From an uncultured Spirochaeta sp. (GTDB lineage: Bacteria; Spirochaetota; Spirochaetia; DSM-27196; Alkalispirochaetaceae), in assembly GCA_913030605.1 (NCBI GenBank), contig CAJWEZ010000003.1, forward strand, positions 52,138 to 116,137: DNA of 64,000 nucleotides, given 5' to 3'. Shown here in pieces: positions 56,937 to 64,000 of this stretch. Every line of letters starts with the position of its first letter. The stretch's first letter is position 1. Under the pieces are notes generated by a model. That model did no database searches. It was not told the DNA's origin and saw only the letters and a program-made list of their open reading frames with translations. A program made the position numbers and the translations under genes.

Positions 56937-57191
56937 TTACTCCGTTGGGTCCGGCCAGGCTCTGGTGATGGCCGCGGCGAAGGCGCGGAACACACTCAGT
57001 TGCTCGGTGCACAGGCGGTACACGATCGCCCAATCCATCTCTTGATACTCATGAACCGCGATGTTTCGAAACCCCACGGCACGGGACAGACCGGTTGCAA
57101 GATCCCTGGCCAGCACTCCATGCGACGACAGGATGGCGAACGTCTCCGCCATGGTGGTCGGCGCCTCCCAACTTTGCGTCGAGCAGGTCAT
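56937..57191 (-). CDS. Truncated HEPN toxin (HepT-like, DUF86 type)
   Basis: An 84-aa protein matching only the second half of HepT toxins (usually ~135-145 aa). FAILSSHGVLARDLATGLSRAVGFRNIAVHEYQEMDWAIVYRLC keeps the catalytic R-x4-H-x-Y motif (RNIAVHEY). The first two helices of the family are missing; only ~13 unrelated residues precede the conserved part. The ATG still overlaps the antitoxin stop (ATGA), so an internal deletion right after the start is likely. It may be inactive or an altered partner for the MNT protein. Confidence 0.8.
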   Translation of the reverse strand: MTCSTQSWEAPTTMAETFAILSSHGVLARDLATGLSRAVGFRNIAVHEYQEMDWAIVYRLCTEQLSVFRAFAAAITRAWPDPTE

Positions 57192-57631
57192 TGTCCGGCA
57201 ATGAGTCTCTCCCGTCCCCGCGCGCGGATCATGCGTACGTTGGGCAGCATGTCTTCCACGAAATCCAGCATTCGAATGATGAGTTCCGCCCGTACGGTTG
57301 GATCGCGCTGAAGGACAACCCGTCCGCTCGTGAGGATCTGCTTCAGGAACACGCCCCGCGCCGCAGACAGGTCACGGACCTGCACTTCTCGGCCGATCAG
57401 CCGGCCCGCCTCCAGGCTGACCGCGAGCAGTGTGTCATGCGGCACGGGCGTTCGGGCATCCACGGCGAGGGCCAGATCGATGTCGCTGTCGGCGTGGAGC
57501 GTGCCGGTAACCGCGGAGCCGTAGAGAATGCCGAGTTGCAGGTCCCGGTGGCCCTTGAGGACCTGAACGAGCTGGTCGACGATCGCGTCGAGGTCGCGGG
57601 ATGGGTCCGGGACGGAGGATCCGTGTGCCAT
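57188..57631 (-). CDS. MNT-type nucleotidyltransferase antitoxin
   Basis: Minimal nucleotidyltransferase of 147 aa with the motif GSAVTGTLHADSDIDLALAV (G-S-x-D-x-D pattern), which in HEPN-MNT modules adds AMP to the toxin. It is longer than the smallest MntA proteins, with a carboxy-terminal helical part (AELIIRMLDFVEDMLPNVRMIR). The start was set at the ATG with AGGGAAG upstream; the longer track start reads through the repeat at 57.7 kb. First gene of the MNT-HEPN pair. Confidence 0.87.
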   Translation of the reverse strand: MAHGSSVPDPSRDLDAIVDQLVQVLKGHRDLQLGILYGSAVTGTLHADSDIDLALAVDARTPVPHDTLLAVSLEAGRLIGREVQVRDLSAARGVFLKQILTSGRVVLQRDPTVRAELIIRMLDFVEDMLPNVRMIRARGRERLIAGQ

Positions 57632-57683
57632 GCGATTTCTTCCCTGTGTTGAGGGTACTGGAAAGATGAACTCGTTGCCACTA

Positions 57684-57814
57684 GCCGCCTGGCCCCGCTC
57701 CGGTGGGGAGACGGGCCCGCTGTTGTGCGGGGCCGGGTGCTTTGGAGGCGGACGCCGCGGTCCGTGAGCTCGCCCCGGCCCGCACCCAAGGCGCTCCGTT
57801 GAACCGGATGGGTC
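57684..57814. repeat. Second-type interspersed repeat, complete copy
   Basis: Runs from AGCCGCCTGGCCCCGCTCCGG to GCTCCGTTGAACCGGATGGGTC. It contains the whole unit of which parts occur at 46.7, 49.0, 52.3 and 56.8 kb. The RHH-PIN promoter (TTGACA at 57825) begins 10 bp after its end. Confidence 0.75.
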
Positions 57815-57824
57815 GATCTTTTCC

Positions 57825-57853
57825 TTGACATCGGTGTAGTTACCACATACCAT
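57825..57853 (+). promoter_or_regulatory. RHH-PIN operon promoter, predicted leaderless
   Basis: Consensus TTGACA, a 17-bp spacer and TACCAT; the -10 box ends 6 nt before the ATG at 57860. No Shine-Dalgarno is present. GTAGTTACCACATACCATTA around the -10 contains two TTACCACAT/ATACCATTA-like half-sites that could bind the antitoxin. Confidence 0.65.
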
Positions 57854-57859
57854 TACCAC

Positions 57860-58135
57860 ATGGCAATTGCGAAGCAGCGGACGAGTTTCGCGCTGGACGG
57901 GGAGACGATTCGGTTGCTGCAGGCGCTGGCGAACCGGTGGCAGGTGTCGCAGGCGGAGGTTGTGCGTCGGGCGGTGCGCCTGGCGTCGGAGGCGGACCGG
58001 TCCGATGCCGAGGGGCTCATTGCGCGGCTGGACGATTACCGCGCCGCGGGTCGGCTGACGGCGGAGGAGGCGGAGGCGTATCTGGGCGCCGTCGCCGAGG
58101 GTCGCGCGTCGTGGGACCGGGGGCCGGGCTCGTGA
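57860..58135 (+). CDS. Ribbon-helix-helix (CopG-like) antitoxin
   Basis: Antitoxin of 91 aa. QRTSFALDGETIRLLQALANRWQVSQAEVVRRAVRLASEA is a ribbon-helix-helix DNA-binding domain; the rest is an acidic, helical tail for toxin binding. It overlaps the PIN toxin gene by 4 bp (GTGA) and starts directly after a strong promoter. Likely represses its own operon. Confidence 0.88.
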   Translation: MAIAKQRTSFALDGETIRLLQALANRWQVSQAEVVRRAVRLASEADRSDAEGLIARLDDYRAAGRLTAEEAEAYLGAVAEGRASWDRGPGS

Positions 58136-58518
58136 TTCTCCTGGATACGAACGTGCTCATCCGTATGCTGGTCGCAGACACGGTGGCTGCAGACCGGGTC
58201 TCGGCGTGGATCGGCGACGGGACCGATCTGTGCACCTCCACGGTCTGCTGGTACGAGTTTCTCAGCGGGCCGGTGGATGAGGAGGGCGTGGCGCTGGTTT
58301 CGACGGCCCTTGCCGACCGGGTGATTCCCTTCACCGCCGATCAGGCGCAGGAGGCCGCCCGGCTGTGGAACGCCGCCGGCCGGATGCAACGGATGCGTAT
58401 CGATGCGATGGTGGCGGCGGCGGCGATCGTCTCCGGCGCGAGTCTGGCAACTGCGAACCGCGATGATTTCCTGCCCTTTGTGGACGCGGGACTGCGGCTG
58501 ATCGAGGAGTCGGTCTGA
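58132..58518 (+). CDS. vapC: PIN-domain toxin (VapC-like)
   Basis: Ribonuclease of 128 aa with a PIN fold. Acidic residues of the active site are visible: Asp in ILLDTNVLIRML, Glu in CWYEFLSG, Asp in MRIDAMVAAAAI and Asp in ATANRDDFLPF. The start is a GTG overlapping the antitoxin stop; the longer track ORF is a shadow of the antitoxin. Together with the RHH gene it is a type II toxin-antitoxin module. Confidence 0.9.
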   Translation: MILLDTNVLIRMLVADTVAADRVSAWIGDGTDLCTSTVCWYEFLSGPVDEEGVALVSTALADRVIPFTADQAQEAARLWNAAGRMQRMRIDAMVAAAAIVSGASLATANRDDFLPFVDAGLRLIEESV

Positions 58519-58571
58519 CCGCGGGATGAGCGGGCCGGATGGCGCCGGTTGAGCCGCTGGTCGGGCGGTCG

Positions 58572-59060
58572 TCAGATGACCGAGATGCCCTTCATGCTCA
58601 CGTCCACGGCGAAGGGGCCGATGTCGGTGGTGAACGGCATGCCGATGATCGGGGCGTGGTTGGGCCAGTGAATGCGGTGGTTCTTGCCCTGCACCACGAT
58701 GGGCGGGGAGATGTCGAGGTCGATCCCGTCCTGGCTCAGCGGTCCGGTGGCGTTGCCGGCAATCACGTTGGTGAGTTCACCGACGAGCTCGTTGACCATG
58801 CGCTCCCGCGCCTTGGGGTCGTCGCGGTCGAGCTCGATGCCGCTGCGGTCGAGGAGTTTGGTCGCCAGGAGCGCCGGCAGGCGGATCACGACCACGCCGG
58901 TGTGGGTCCCGAGAAAGCTGATTACTCCGGAGACCTCCCAGCGATGGTGGCCGAATGCGTCGACGAGATGGGGTGTGCCGGGGCGCGCTTCCAGACGGAA
59001 GGTGTGCTTGAACACGTTGATTGTGGCGACCAGGAATGGATTGACGATTATCGCGCGCAT
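58572..59060 (-). CDS. cheX: Chemotaxis protein CheX (CheY-P phosphatase family)
   Basis: Cytoplasmic phosphatase-like protein of 162 aa. The CheC/CheX signature E-x2-N appears in NELVGELTNVIAGNA, preceded by VVVIRLPALLATKLL. CheX dimers dephosphorylate CheY-P and are common in spirochaetes. No other chemotaxis gene is in the window, so it is an isolated copy. It begins 134 bp downstream of the sulfate operon on the same strand, with a possible separate promoter. Confidence 0.88.
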   Translation of the reverse strand: MRAIIVNPFLVATINVFKHTFRLEARPGTPHLVDAFGHHRWEVSGVISFLGTHTGVVVIRLPALLATKLLDRSGIELDRDDPKARERMVNELVGELTNVIAGNATGPLSQDGIDLDISPPIVVQGKNHRIHWPNHAPIIGMPFTTDIGPFAVDVSMKGISVI

Positions 59061-59194
59061 CTATGGTTCTCGTGTTGCGTCCGCGTCGGAGCCGAGGCGG
59101 CGCCGCGCCCTTCGATGATACGACCAATCGGTCGTGACCACAAGGAAATGTGCTCGCGCCGGCGGCCCGGGGCCGGACGGCAGTCTGCGGCGCC

Positions 59195-61162
59195 CTACCC
59201 CTCCGAAAGCATTGCCAGTACCGCCTCCACCGCCGCGGCCACGTCCTGCGAGTCGGTGTCGATCGTGAGATCCGGTGCCTCGGGGTCTTCGAACGGTTCG
59301 TGAACCCCGGTGAAACCGGCGATCTCCCCGGCGTCGGCCCTGGCATAGAGGCCCTTGGGATCGCGGCGCCGCGCTTCGGCGAGGCTTACCTGTACGTGGA
59401 TCTCGCGGAACCCTCCCTCGGGAAAGAGGGCGCGGACGAGCGCGCGATCCTCGCGGTAGGGGCTCACGAAGGTGCACAGGACGATGAGTCCGGCGTCGTG
59501 GAGGAGGCGCGCGACCTGCCCCACGCGGCGGATGTTCTCCCGGCGGTCGGCGCGGGAGAAGCCGAGGTCGGCACTCAGCCCGTGGCGCAGGTTGTCGCCG
59601 TCGAGGCGGGTGACCTGGCGGCCTGCGTCGAAGAGGCGCTTCTCCACCTCCCGGGCGATGGTGCTCTTGCCGGCGCCGGAGAGGCCGGTGAACCACAGAA
59701 CAACGGGTCGGTGGCCGTTGCGCGCGATCCGGTCCTCAAGGCCCACGAGGCCGGGGTCGCGGGTGATGTTGCGGGAGACCGGCTGCGCCGGGGTTCCTGA
59801 GCCGGACATAGCGTCGGCTGTATCGCTCGCCCCCGCCAGGCGGCGTTCGCGTTCGTCGCGCCGCAGTGCCTCCATCGTGCCCTGGCTGGCGTGACGGATC
59901 ATGCCGGCCCCCACGGTGCGAAAGTCGTGGGGGTCGATGATCACGAAGCCGCCGGTATCGCGATTGCGGTCGTAGGCGTCGAAGAAAAGCGGATTGGCGG
60001 TGGTGATCTTGACCCGCCCGATCTCGTTGAGGGCGAGGGAGGCGGCGTCGCTGCGGTGCAGCGTGTTCACGTCCAGCCGGTAGACGATCTCGTCGATGGT
60101 GGCGCGGGTCGTGCGCGTGGTGTGCTGCAGGATGTACTGCCGCCGGGTGTCCAGCTCGTGGCGGTCGTCCATCCACGCCAGGGTGGCGTCGAACTCGCTC
60201 TGCACCTCCGGGACGTTGCGTGAGCGCACGATCATGTCGCCGCGGCTGATGTCGATCTCGTCGTCGAGGGTGAGGACGACGCTCTGCCCCTCCCACGCTT
60301 CCTCCGGCGTGTCGTCGTGAATGTGGATCCCCCGGACACAGCTGGTGCGGCGGCTGGGGAGCACGGTGATCTCCTCGCCCACCCTGATCGTGCCGCTGGC
60401 GATGCGCCCGGCAAAGCCGCGGAAGTCCTGGTGCGGCCGTACCACGTACTGCACGGGAAAGCGGAAGTCCACCAGGTTGCGGTCGGCGGCGATCGTGACG
60501 TTCTCGAGTTCGTGCAGGAGCGTGGCGCCGTCGTACCACGGCATGTTGGTGCTGGGGTCCACGACGTTGTCGCCCATGAGTGCCGAGACGGGAATGAAGG
60601 TGAGGTCGTGGATGTTGAGCTTGCGGGCAAACTCGCGGTACTCGTGGATGATCTCCTCGTAGCGCGCCTGGGACCAGTCCATCAGGTCCATCTTGTTGAC
60701 ACAGACCACCACGTGGGGGATGCCCAGGAGGCTCGCGATGATCCCGTGGCGTCGGCTCTGCGTGAGCACGCCGTTGCGCGCGTCGATGAGGATGATCGCG
60801 AGGTCCGCGGTGGAGGCGCCGGTGACCATGTTGCGCGTGTACTGCTCGTGGCCGGGGGTGTCGGCGATGATGAACTTGCGCGTGGGGGTGGAGAAGTAGC
60901 GGTAGGCCACGTCGATCGTGATCCCCTGCTCGCGCTCGCTGCGGAGGCCGTCGGTGAGGAGCGCCAGGTTCACGTTCTCCTCGCCCCGGAGTTTGCTGGT
61001 GGTTTCCAGCTGCTCCATCTGGTCCTGGAAGATCTGCTTGGAGTCGAAGAGCAGGCGCCCGATGAGGGTACTCTTGCCGTCGTCGACTGAACCGGCGGTG
61101 GTGAAGCGCAGGAGGTCGCGTTCCCTGACGATCGTTGCGGGCTCGGCGTGCGTCGGTGCCAT
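59195..61162 (-). CDS. cysNC: Bifunctional sulfate adenylyltransferase subunit 1 / APS kinase
   Basis: Fusion of 655 aa. The CysN part is an EF-Tu-like GTPase: GSVDDGKSTLIGRLL, IADTPGHEQYTRN and VNKMDLMDW, followed by two beta-barrels. The CysC part starts near residue 485: LWFTGLSGAGKSTIAREVE, RLDGDNLRHGLSADLGFS and a carboxy-terminal DPKGLYARADAGEI lid. It activates sulfate to APS with CysD and then phosphorylates it to PAPS. The ATG overlaps the cysD stop (TGATG). A ~20-aa Ser/Gly/Ala-rich linker joins the two enzymes. Confidence 0.96.
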   Translation of the reverse strand: MAPTHAEPATIVRERDLLRFTTAGSVDDGKSTLIGRLLFDSKQIFQDQMEQLETTSKLRGEENVNLALLTDGLRSEREQGITIDVAYRYFSTPTRKFIIADTPGHEQYTRNMVTGASTADLAIILIDARNGVLTQSRRHGIIASLLGIPHVVVCVNKMDLMDWSQARYEEIIHEYREFARKLNIHDLTFIPVSALMGDNVVDPSTNMPWYDGATLLHELENVTIAADRNLVDFRFPVQYVVRPHQDFRGFAGRIASGTIRVGEEITVLPSRRTSCVRGIHIHDDTPEEAWEGQSVVLTLDDEIDISRGDMIVRSRNVPEVQSEFDATLAWMDDRHELDTRRQYILQHTTRTTRATIDEIVYRLDVNTLHRSDAASLALNEIGRVKITTANPLFFDAYDRNRDTGGFVIIDPHDFRTVGAGMIRHASQGTMEALRRDERERRLAGASDTADAMSGSGTPAQPVSRNITRDPGLVGLEDRIARNGHRPVVLWFTGLSGAGKSTIAREVEKRLFDAGRQVTRLDGDNLRHGLSADLGFSRADRRENIRRVGQVARLLHDAGLIVLCTFVSPYREDRALVRALFPEGGFREIHVQVSLAEARRRDPKGLYARADAGEIAGFTGVHEPFEDPEAPDLTIDTDSQDVAAAVEAVLAMLSEG

Positions 61163-62142
61163 CAGAAATACCCCTGTTTCTTGCGGTCTTCCATCGCAGC
61201 TTCGCTGCGTTTGTCGTCGGCACGACCGCCGCGCTCGGTGACACGGGTGGCGGCCACTTCGTTTACGATATCCGAGAGTTCCGCGGCGGTGCTTTCGGTG
61301 GCACCGGTGCAGGTCATGTCACCGATCGTGCGAAAGCGCACCGGAATGCGCTCCGGCGTCTCGCCCGGGAGGAGGCGGTTGTGCGGGCCCAGGGCCAGGA
61401 TCACGCCGTCGCGACGGACGACCTCCCGCTCGTGGGTGTAGTAGAGCGACGGGATGGGGATCTTCTCGCGCTCGATGTACTGCCACACGTCGAGCTCGGT
61501 CCAGTTGGATATCGGGAACGCGCGCAGGTGCTCGCCGGGACGGTGGAGCCCGTTGAAGAGGTTCCACAGCTCGGGGCGCTGGTTCTTGGGGTCCCACTGG
61601 CCGAAGCGATCGCGAAAGCTGAAGAATCGCTCCTTGGCGCGCGCCTTTTCTTCGTCGCGGCGGGCACCGCCCATGGCGCAGTCAAAGGAGAACTCGCCGA
61701 TCGCGTCCAGCAGGGTGGTTGTCTGCAGCCCGTTGCGGCTGGGGTTGATGCCCTCTTCCTCCCGGACGCGGCCCGAGTCTATGGAGGCCTGCACCGTGCG
61801 GACGATGAGCGTGGCGGCGATTTCCTTCATCCACCAGTCGCGGTACTCGAGCGTTTCGTCGAAGTTGTGGCCCGTGTCGATGTGCATGAGCGGGAAGGGA
61901 ATCTTCCCCGGCGAGAACGCCTTGCGCGCCAGCCAGCTCATGACGATCGAGTCCTTGCCGCCGGAGAAAAGCATCACCGGTCGCTCGAACTGCGCCGCCA
62001 CCTCCCGCAGGACGTAGATCGCCTCGGATTCCAGCTGGTCGAGGGTGGAAAGATGGTAGTGGTCGGGGACGTGGGGAGCGTGCACGTCGTGGGGAGTGTG
62101 GGTGCCGCGCGGGGCCACCGATGGATCTGTGTTGTACGCCAT
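61162..62142 (-). CDS. cysD: Sulfate adenylyltransferase subunit 2
   Basis: PP-loop ATP sulfurylase subunit of 326 aa. The P-loop is LFSGGKDSIVM, preceded by LDQLESEAIYVLREVAAQF; LMHIDTGHNFDETLEYRDW and GARRDEEKARAKERFFSFRD are diagnostic, and the end reads SEAAMEDRKKQGYF. About 25 His/Pro-rich residues (TPHDVHAPHVPDHYH) precede the domain. AAAGGAGA lies upstream of the ATG. It forms the ATP sulfurylase with CysNC. Confidence 0.97.
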   Translation of the reverse strand: MAYNTDPSVAPRGTHTPHDVHAPHVPDHYHLSTLDQLESEAIYVLREVAAQFERPVMLFSGGKDSIVMSWLARKAFSPGKIPFPLMHIDTGHNFDETLEYRDWWMKEIAATLIVRTVQASIDSGRVREEEGINPSRNGLQTTTLLDAIGEFSFDCAMGGARRDEEKARAKERFFSFRDRFGQWDPKNQRPELWNLFNGLHRPGEHLRAFPISNWTELDVWQYIEREKIPIPSLYYTHEREVVRRDGVILALGPHNRLLPGETPERIPVRFRTIGDMTCTGATESTAAELSDIVNEVAATRVTERGGRADDKRSEAAMEDRKKQGYF

Positions 62143-62189
62143 GGGCGCGTCTCCTTTTCAGTCGTGTGTGTCGGCGTTGCCTCGCACGC

Positions 62190-63158
62190 CTACCGCCGAC
62201 GTACCAGGAACCAGGGGTTGTGAAGGTCCGTTTTGTTGTAGCGCAGCGGGCCCGCGGTGCTGTCGGGACGCTCCGTGGTGCCGCCGGGGGCGCGGTCCCA
62301 GACCAGCACCTGACAGCCGGCTGCGCGGGCGATCGCGTCACCGGCGGCGGTGTCCCACTCCATCGTGGGGCCGAAGCGGGGGTACTCGTCGGCGCTGCCC
62401 TCGGCGACCCGGCAGATCTTGAGCGAACTCCCGGCGGTAGCCACCTCGAGCGTCGGGTGTTCCACCCGGCGCGCCTCGATGTAGGCTGTCGTGGCCGGAC
62501 TCAGGTGCGACCGGCTGGCGACGATCGTGTAGGGCCGGTCGGCGAACTCCGCCACCGACGGCAGCGGCGTGCCGTGTTTTTCGATCTCGCGGAACGTGGG
62601 GCCGCCGACGGCCCCACGCTCGCCCTCGCCGCCGCCCGCGCGATACGACCACGCGCCGCGGCCGGTCACGCCGACGTAGAGCCGCCCGGTGGCGGGGGCG
62701 AGAACCACACCGGCGATGGGGATAGCAGGGAGCGCGCCGGGAGCTCGGGCGGCGTCGGGAGTGCCGGGGGCGTCGCCGGACGGCGGCTCCCCCTCCGTCC
62801 GGGCCATGAGCGCGATGTTCACCGTGAACTCGTCGTTTCGGCTGACGAACTCCTTCGTTCCGTCCAGCGGGTCCACCAGCCAGTACCGGCCCCACGACTG
62901 CCGCACGGCCACCGCAACATCGGCGCCCTCCTCGCTCAGGATCGGGATCTCGGGGGTCCGCGCCGAAAGCGTCGCGTGGATTGCGGCGTGGGCGCGGGTA
63001 TCGGCCTCGGTCAGCGGGGACCGATCGGCCTTCTCGGCGACGGAGAAGTCGCGCGCGTAGACCTCCATGATGGCGGTGCCGGCGCGAACCGCAGCGTCGA
63101 TCGCCGCATCCAGTTCCGCGGCCCGGGGCGCCGCGCGCTGCGCGCTCGAATCAGCCAT
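62190..63158 (-). CDS. cysQ: 3'(2'),5'-bisphosphate nucleotidase
   Basis: Inositol-monophosphatase-family enzyme of ~322 aa that removes PAP formed during PAPS reduction. Metal-binding motifs: LSEEG near residue 75, WLVDPLDGTKEFVSRNDEFTVNIAL, and MEWDTAAGDAIARAAG near the end. A Pro/Gly/Ala-rich insertion of ~20 residues follows ALMARTEGE. The ATG overlaps the cysH stop by 8 bp. The longer track ORF upstream is a shadow of cysH. Confidence 0.93.
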   Translation of the reverse strand: MADSSAQRAAPRAAELDAAIDAAVRAGTAIMEVYARDFSVAEKADRSPLTEADTRAHAAIHATLSARTPEIPILSEEGADVAVAVRQSWGRYWLVDPLDGTKEFVSRNDEFTVNIALMARTEGEPPSGDAPGTPDAARAPGALPAIPIAGVVLAPATGRLYVGVTGRGAWSYRAGGGEGERGAVGGPTFREIEKHGTPLPSVAEFADRPYTIVASRSHLSPATTAYIEARRVEHPTLEVATAGSSLKICRVAEGSADEYPRFGPTMEWDTAAGDAIARAAGCQVLVWDRAPGGTTERPDSTAGPLRYNKTDLHNPWFLVRRR

Positions 63159-63990
63159 GCGACCCACGGGTGGAGGCGGCGGGAAACGAGAAGCGCGGGA
63201 GCCGTCCACGCCGGGCGGTGCCGGGCCCGCCGGCGTCACCGGGGCCGTCTGCCCCGCCGGCGCCGTCCACCCCACCAAAGCCCGCCGTGTGAATACCGCA
63301 CTCCTGCTTGCGACCACCGAAACGCGAGGCGCGCGGGTCGGTCTCGCCGGGGGCGACGGGGCGGCTGAGCTGCGCGTCGCCGACGGTGAGGTAGCCCTGT
63401 TCGGCGAGCGGGTGCCGCGGCAGGTCGTGCTTGCGGAAGTAACGCTCCACGTCGTCGTCGCTCCAGTCGAGAATGGGGTGGATCTTGCACATGCGCCCCT
63501 GTCGCTGCACGCGCGGAAGGCCCGCGCGGTGCTCTGTCTGCGCGCGACGCACCCCGGCGAGCCACGCCGTAGCGCGAAGATCCCGCAGGGCGCGGTCCAG
63601 CGGTTCGACCTTTCGCAGGTGGTGGTAGCGGTCCAGCGCCTGCGGATCCTCCTCCTCCCACAGCCGGCCGTGGAGCGCCTCCATGCGCGCGGGCGACACC
63701 GTGGACTGGTACACATGCAGGTTGAGGTTGAACTCCCGGGCGAGACGGTCGGCGTAGCGGTACGTCTCCGGAGGCAGGTAGCCCGTGTCGATCCAGACCA
63801 CCGGCGTTGCCGGCGCGATCCGCGAGACCATGTGGAGCAGGACCGCCGACTGGATCCCGAAGCTCGTGGTCACTACCACCCGCGAGCCGAAGCGCGACAC
63901 GGCGGCGTGAATCACCGCCTGCGCCGGACTGTCGGCGTACCGTCGCGCGAATCTCCGCGTCGACATCGTGCACATCCGAAGCCACGTCAT
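63151..63990 (-). CDS. cysH: Phosphoadenylyl-sulfate (PAPS) reductase
   Basis: Reduces PAPS to sulfite. The PP-loop region is VVVTTSFGIQSAVLLHMVSR, followed by WIDTGYLPPETYRYADRL, a WLAGVRRAQTEHRAGL block, CKIHPILDWSDDDVERYF and the catalytic ECGIHT near the end. The paired cysteines of Fe-S APS reductases are not seen, which agrees with a PAPS-type enzyme and the linked APS kinase. The end is extended by ~35 Gly/Ala-rich residues after ECGIHT. The start lies 10 bp from the window edge, so the true start could be further upstream. First visible gene of the sulfate assimilation operon. Confidence 0.92.
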   Translation of the reverse strand: MTWLRMCTMSTRRFARRYADSPAQAVIHAAVSRFGSRVVVTTSFGIQSAVLLHMVSRIAPATPVVWIDTGYLPPETYRYADRLAREFNLNLHVYQSTVSPARMEALHGRLWEEEDPQALDRYHHLRKVEPLDRALRDLRATAWLAGVRRAQTEHRAGLPRVQRQGRMCKIHPILDWSDDDVERYFRKHDLPRHPLAEQGYLTVGDAQLSRPVAPGETDPRASRFGGRKQECGIHTAGFGGVDGAGGADGPGDAGGPGTARRGRLPRFSFPAASTRGSHG

Positions 63991-64000
63991 GCCTCCGGTG

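Noticed and set aside
57632-57859. Amino-terminal extension of the MNT protein
   Set aside because: It reads through the second-type repeat and overlaps the divergent RHH-PIN promoter. The ATG at 57631 has a good Shine-Dalgarno.
59736-61244. 502-aa minus-strand ORF over cysNC
   Set aside because: Frame-shifted shadow of cysNC, Arg/Pro/His-rich, without domain motifs.

Overview
The window is a high-GC bacterial chromosome segment, probably from a Spirochaetota member. The lineage call rests on gene content rather than on any marker gene: a BMP-type nucleoside ABC operon, a GldG/DUF4340 ABC cassette, CheX, and an HU-like protein with a carboxy-terminal extension. Genes are tightly packed, and 1-8 bp stop/start overlaps (ATGA, GTGA, TGATG, TTGA) are common. 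No rRNA, tRNA or CRISPR array was seen.

Layout. 0.06-5.6 kb holds the end of an exopolysaccharide operon (initiating sugar-phosphate transferase, formyltransferase, polysaccharide deacetylase) and, on the minus strand, UDP-glucose dehydrogenase with a UDP-glucuronate-epimerase-like SDR. 5.7-7 kb is an MTA/SAH deaminase. 7-11.9 kb is an ABC-2/GldG/DUF4340 operon. 12-15.3 kb is a sugar ABC importer without its ATPase. 15.4-22.6 kb is a nucleoside importer followed by purine nucleoside phosphorylase and S-adenosylhomocysteinase, a coherent salvage unit. 22.7-25.6 kb holds a cupredoxin, a lipoprotein split by an in-frame TAG, and a glycosyltransferase.

25.6-42.8 kb is an O-antigen/capsule locus on the minus strand. 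A winged-helix regulator stands at its head, followed by a complete-looking CDP-3,6-dideoxyhexose (paratose/tyvelose) pathway (E3-like reductase, RfbH, RfbF, RfbG, an SDR, CDP-paratose 2-epimerase). Then come a decayed ISL3 transposase and a distinctly lower-GC block with a Wzx-like flippase, five glycosyltransferases and a Wzy-like polymerase, and finally UDP-xylose synthase. The low-GC block looks horizontally acquired.

43-58.5 kb is an accessory region: an HU-like gene behind an unusual repeat array, a HEPN-like protein, orphan lipoproteins, a membrane LuxR regulator, a three-gene HEPN/KGGVGR-ATPase/P-loop-ATPase operon, a TPP-riboswitch-controlled ThiXYZ-type importer, and MazEF, MNT-HEPN and RHH-PIN toxin-antitoxin modules. 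A family of noncoding, MITE-like repeats is scattered through its intergenic gaps. 58.5-64 kb returns to core functions: CheX and the assimilatory sulfate operon cysH-cysQ-cysD-cysNC.

The most promising candidates for something undescribed are the HEPN/KGGVGR/P-loop operon, the interspersed repeat family, the 22-bp repeat array upstream of the HU-like gene, and a recurring promoter geometry that predicts leaderless mRNAs.
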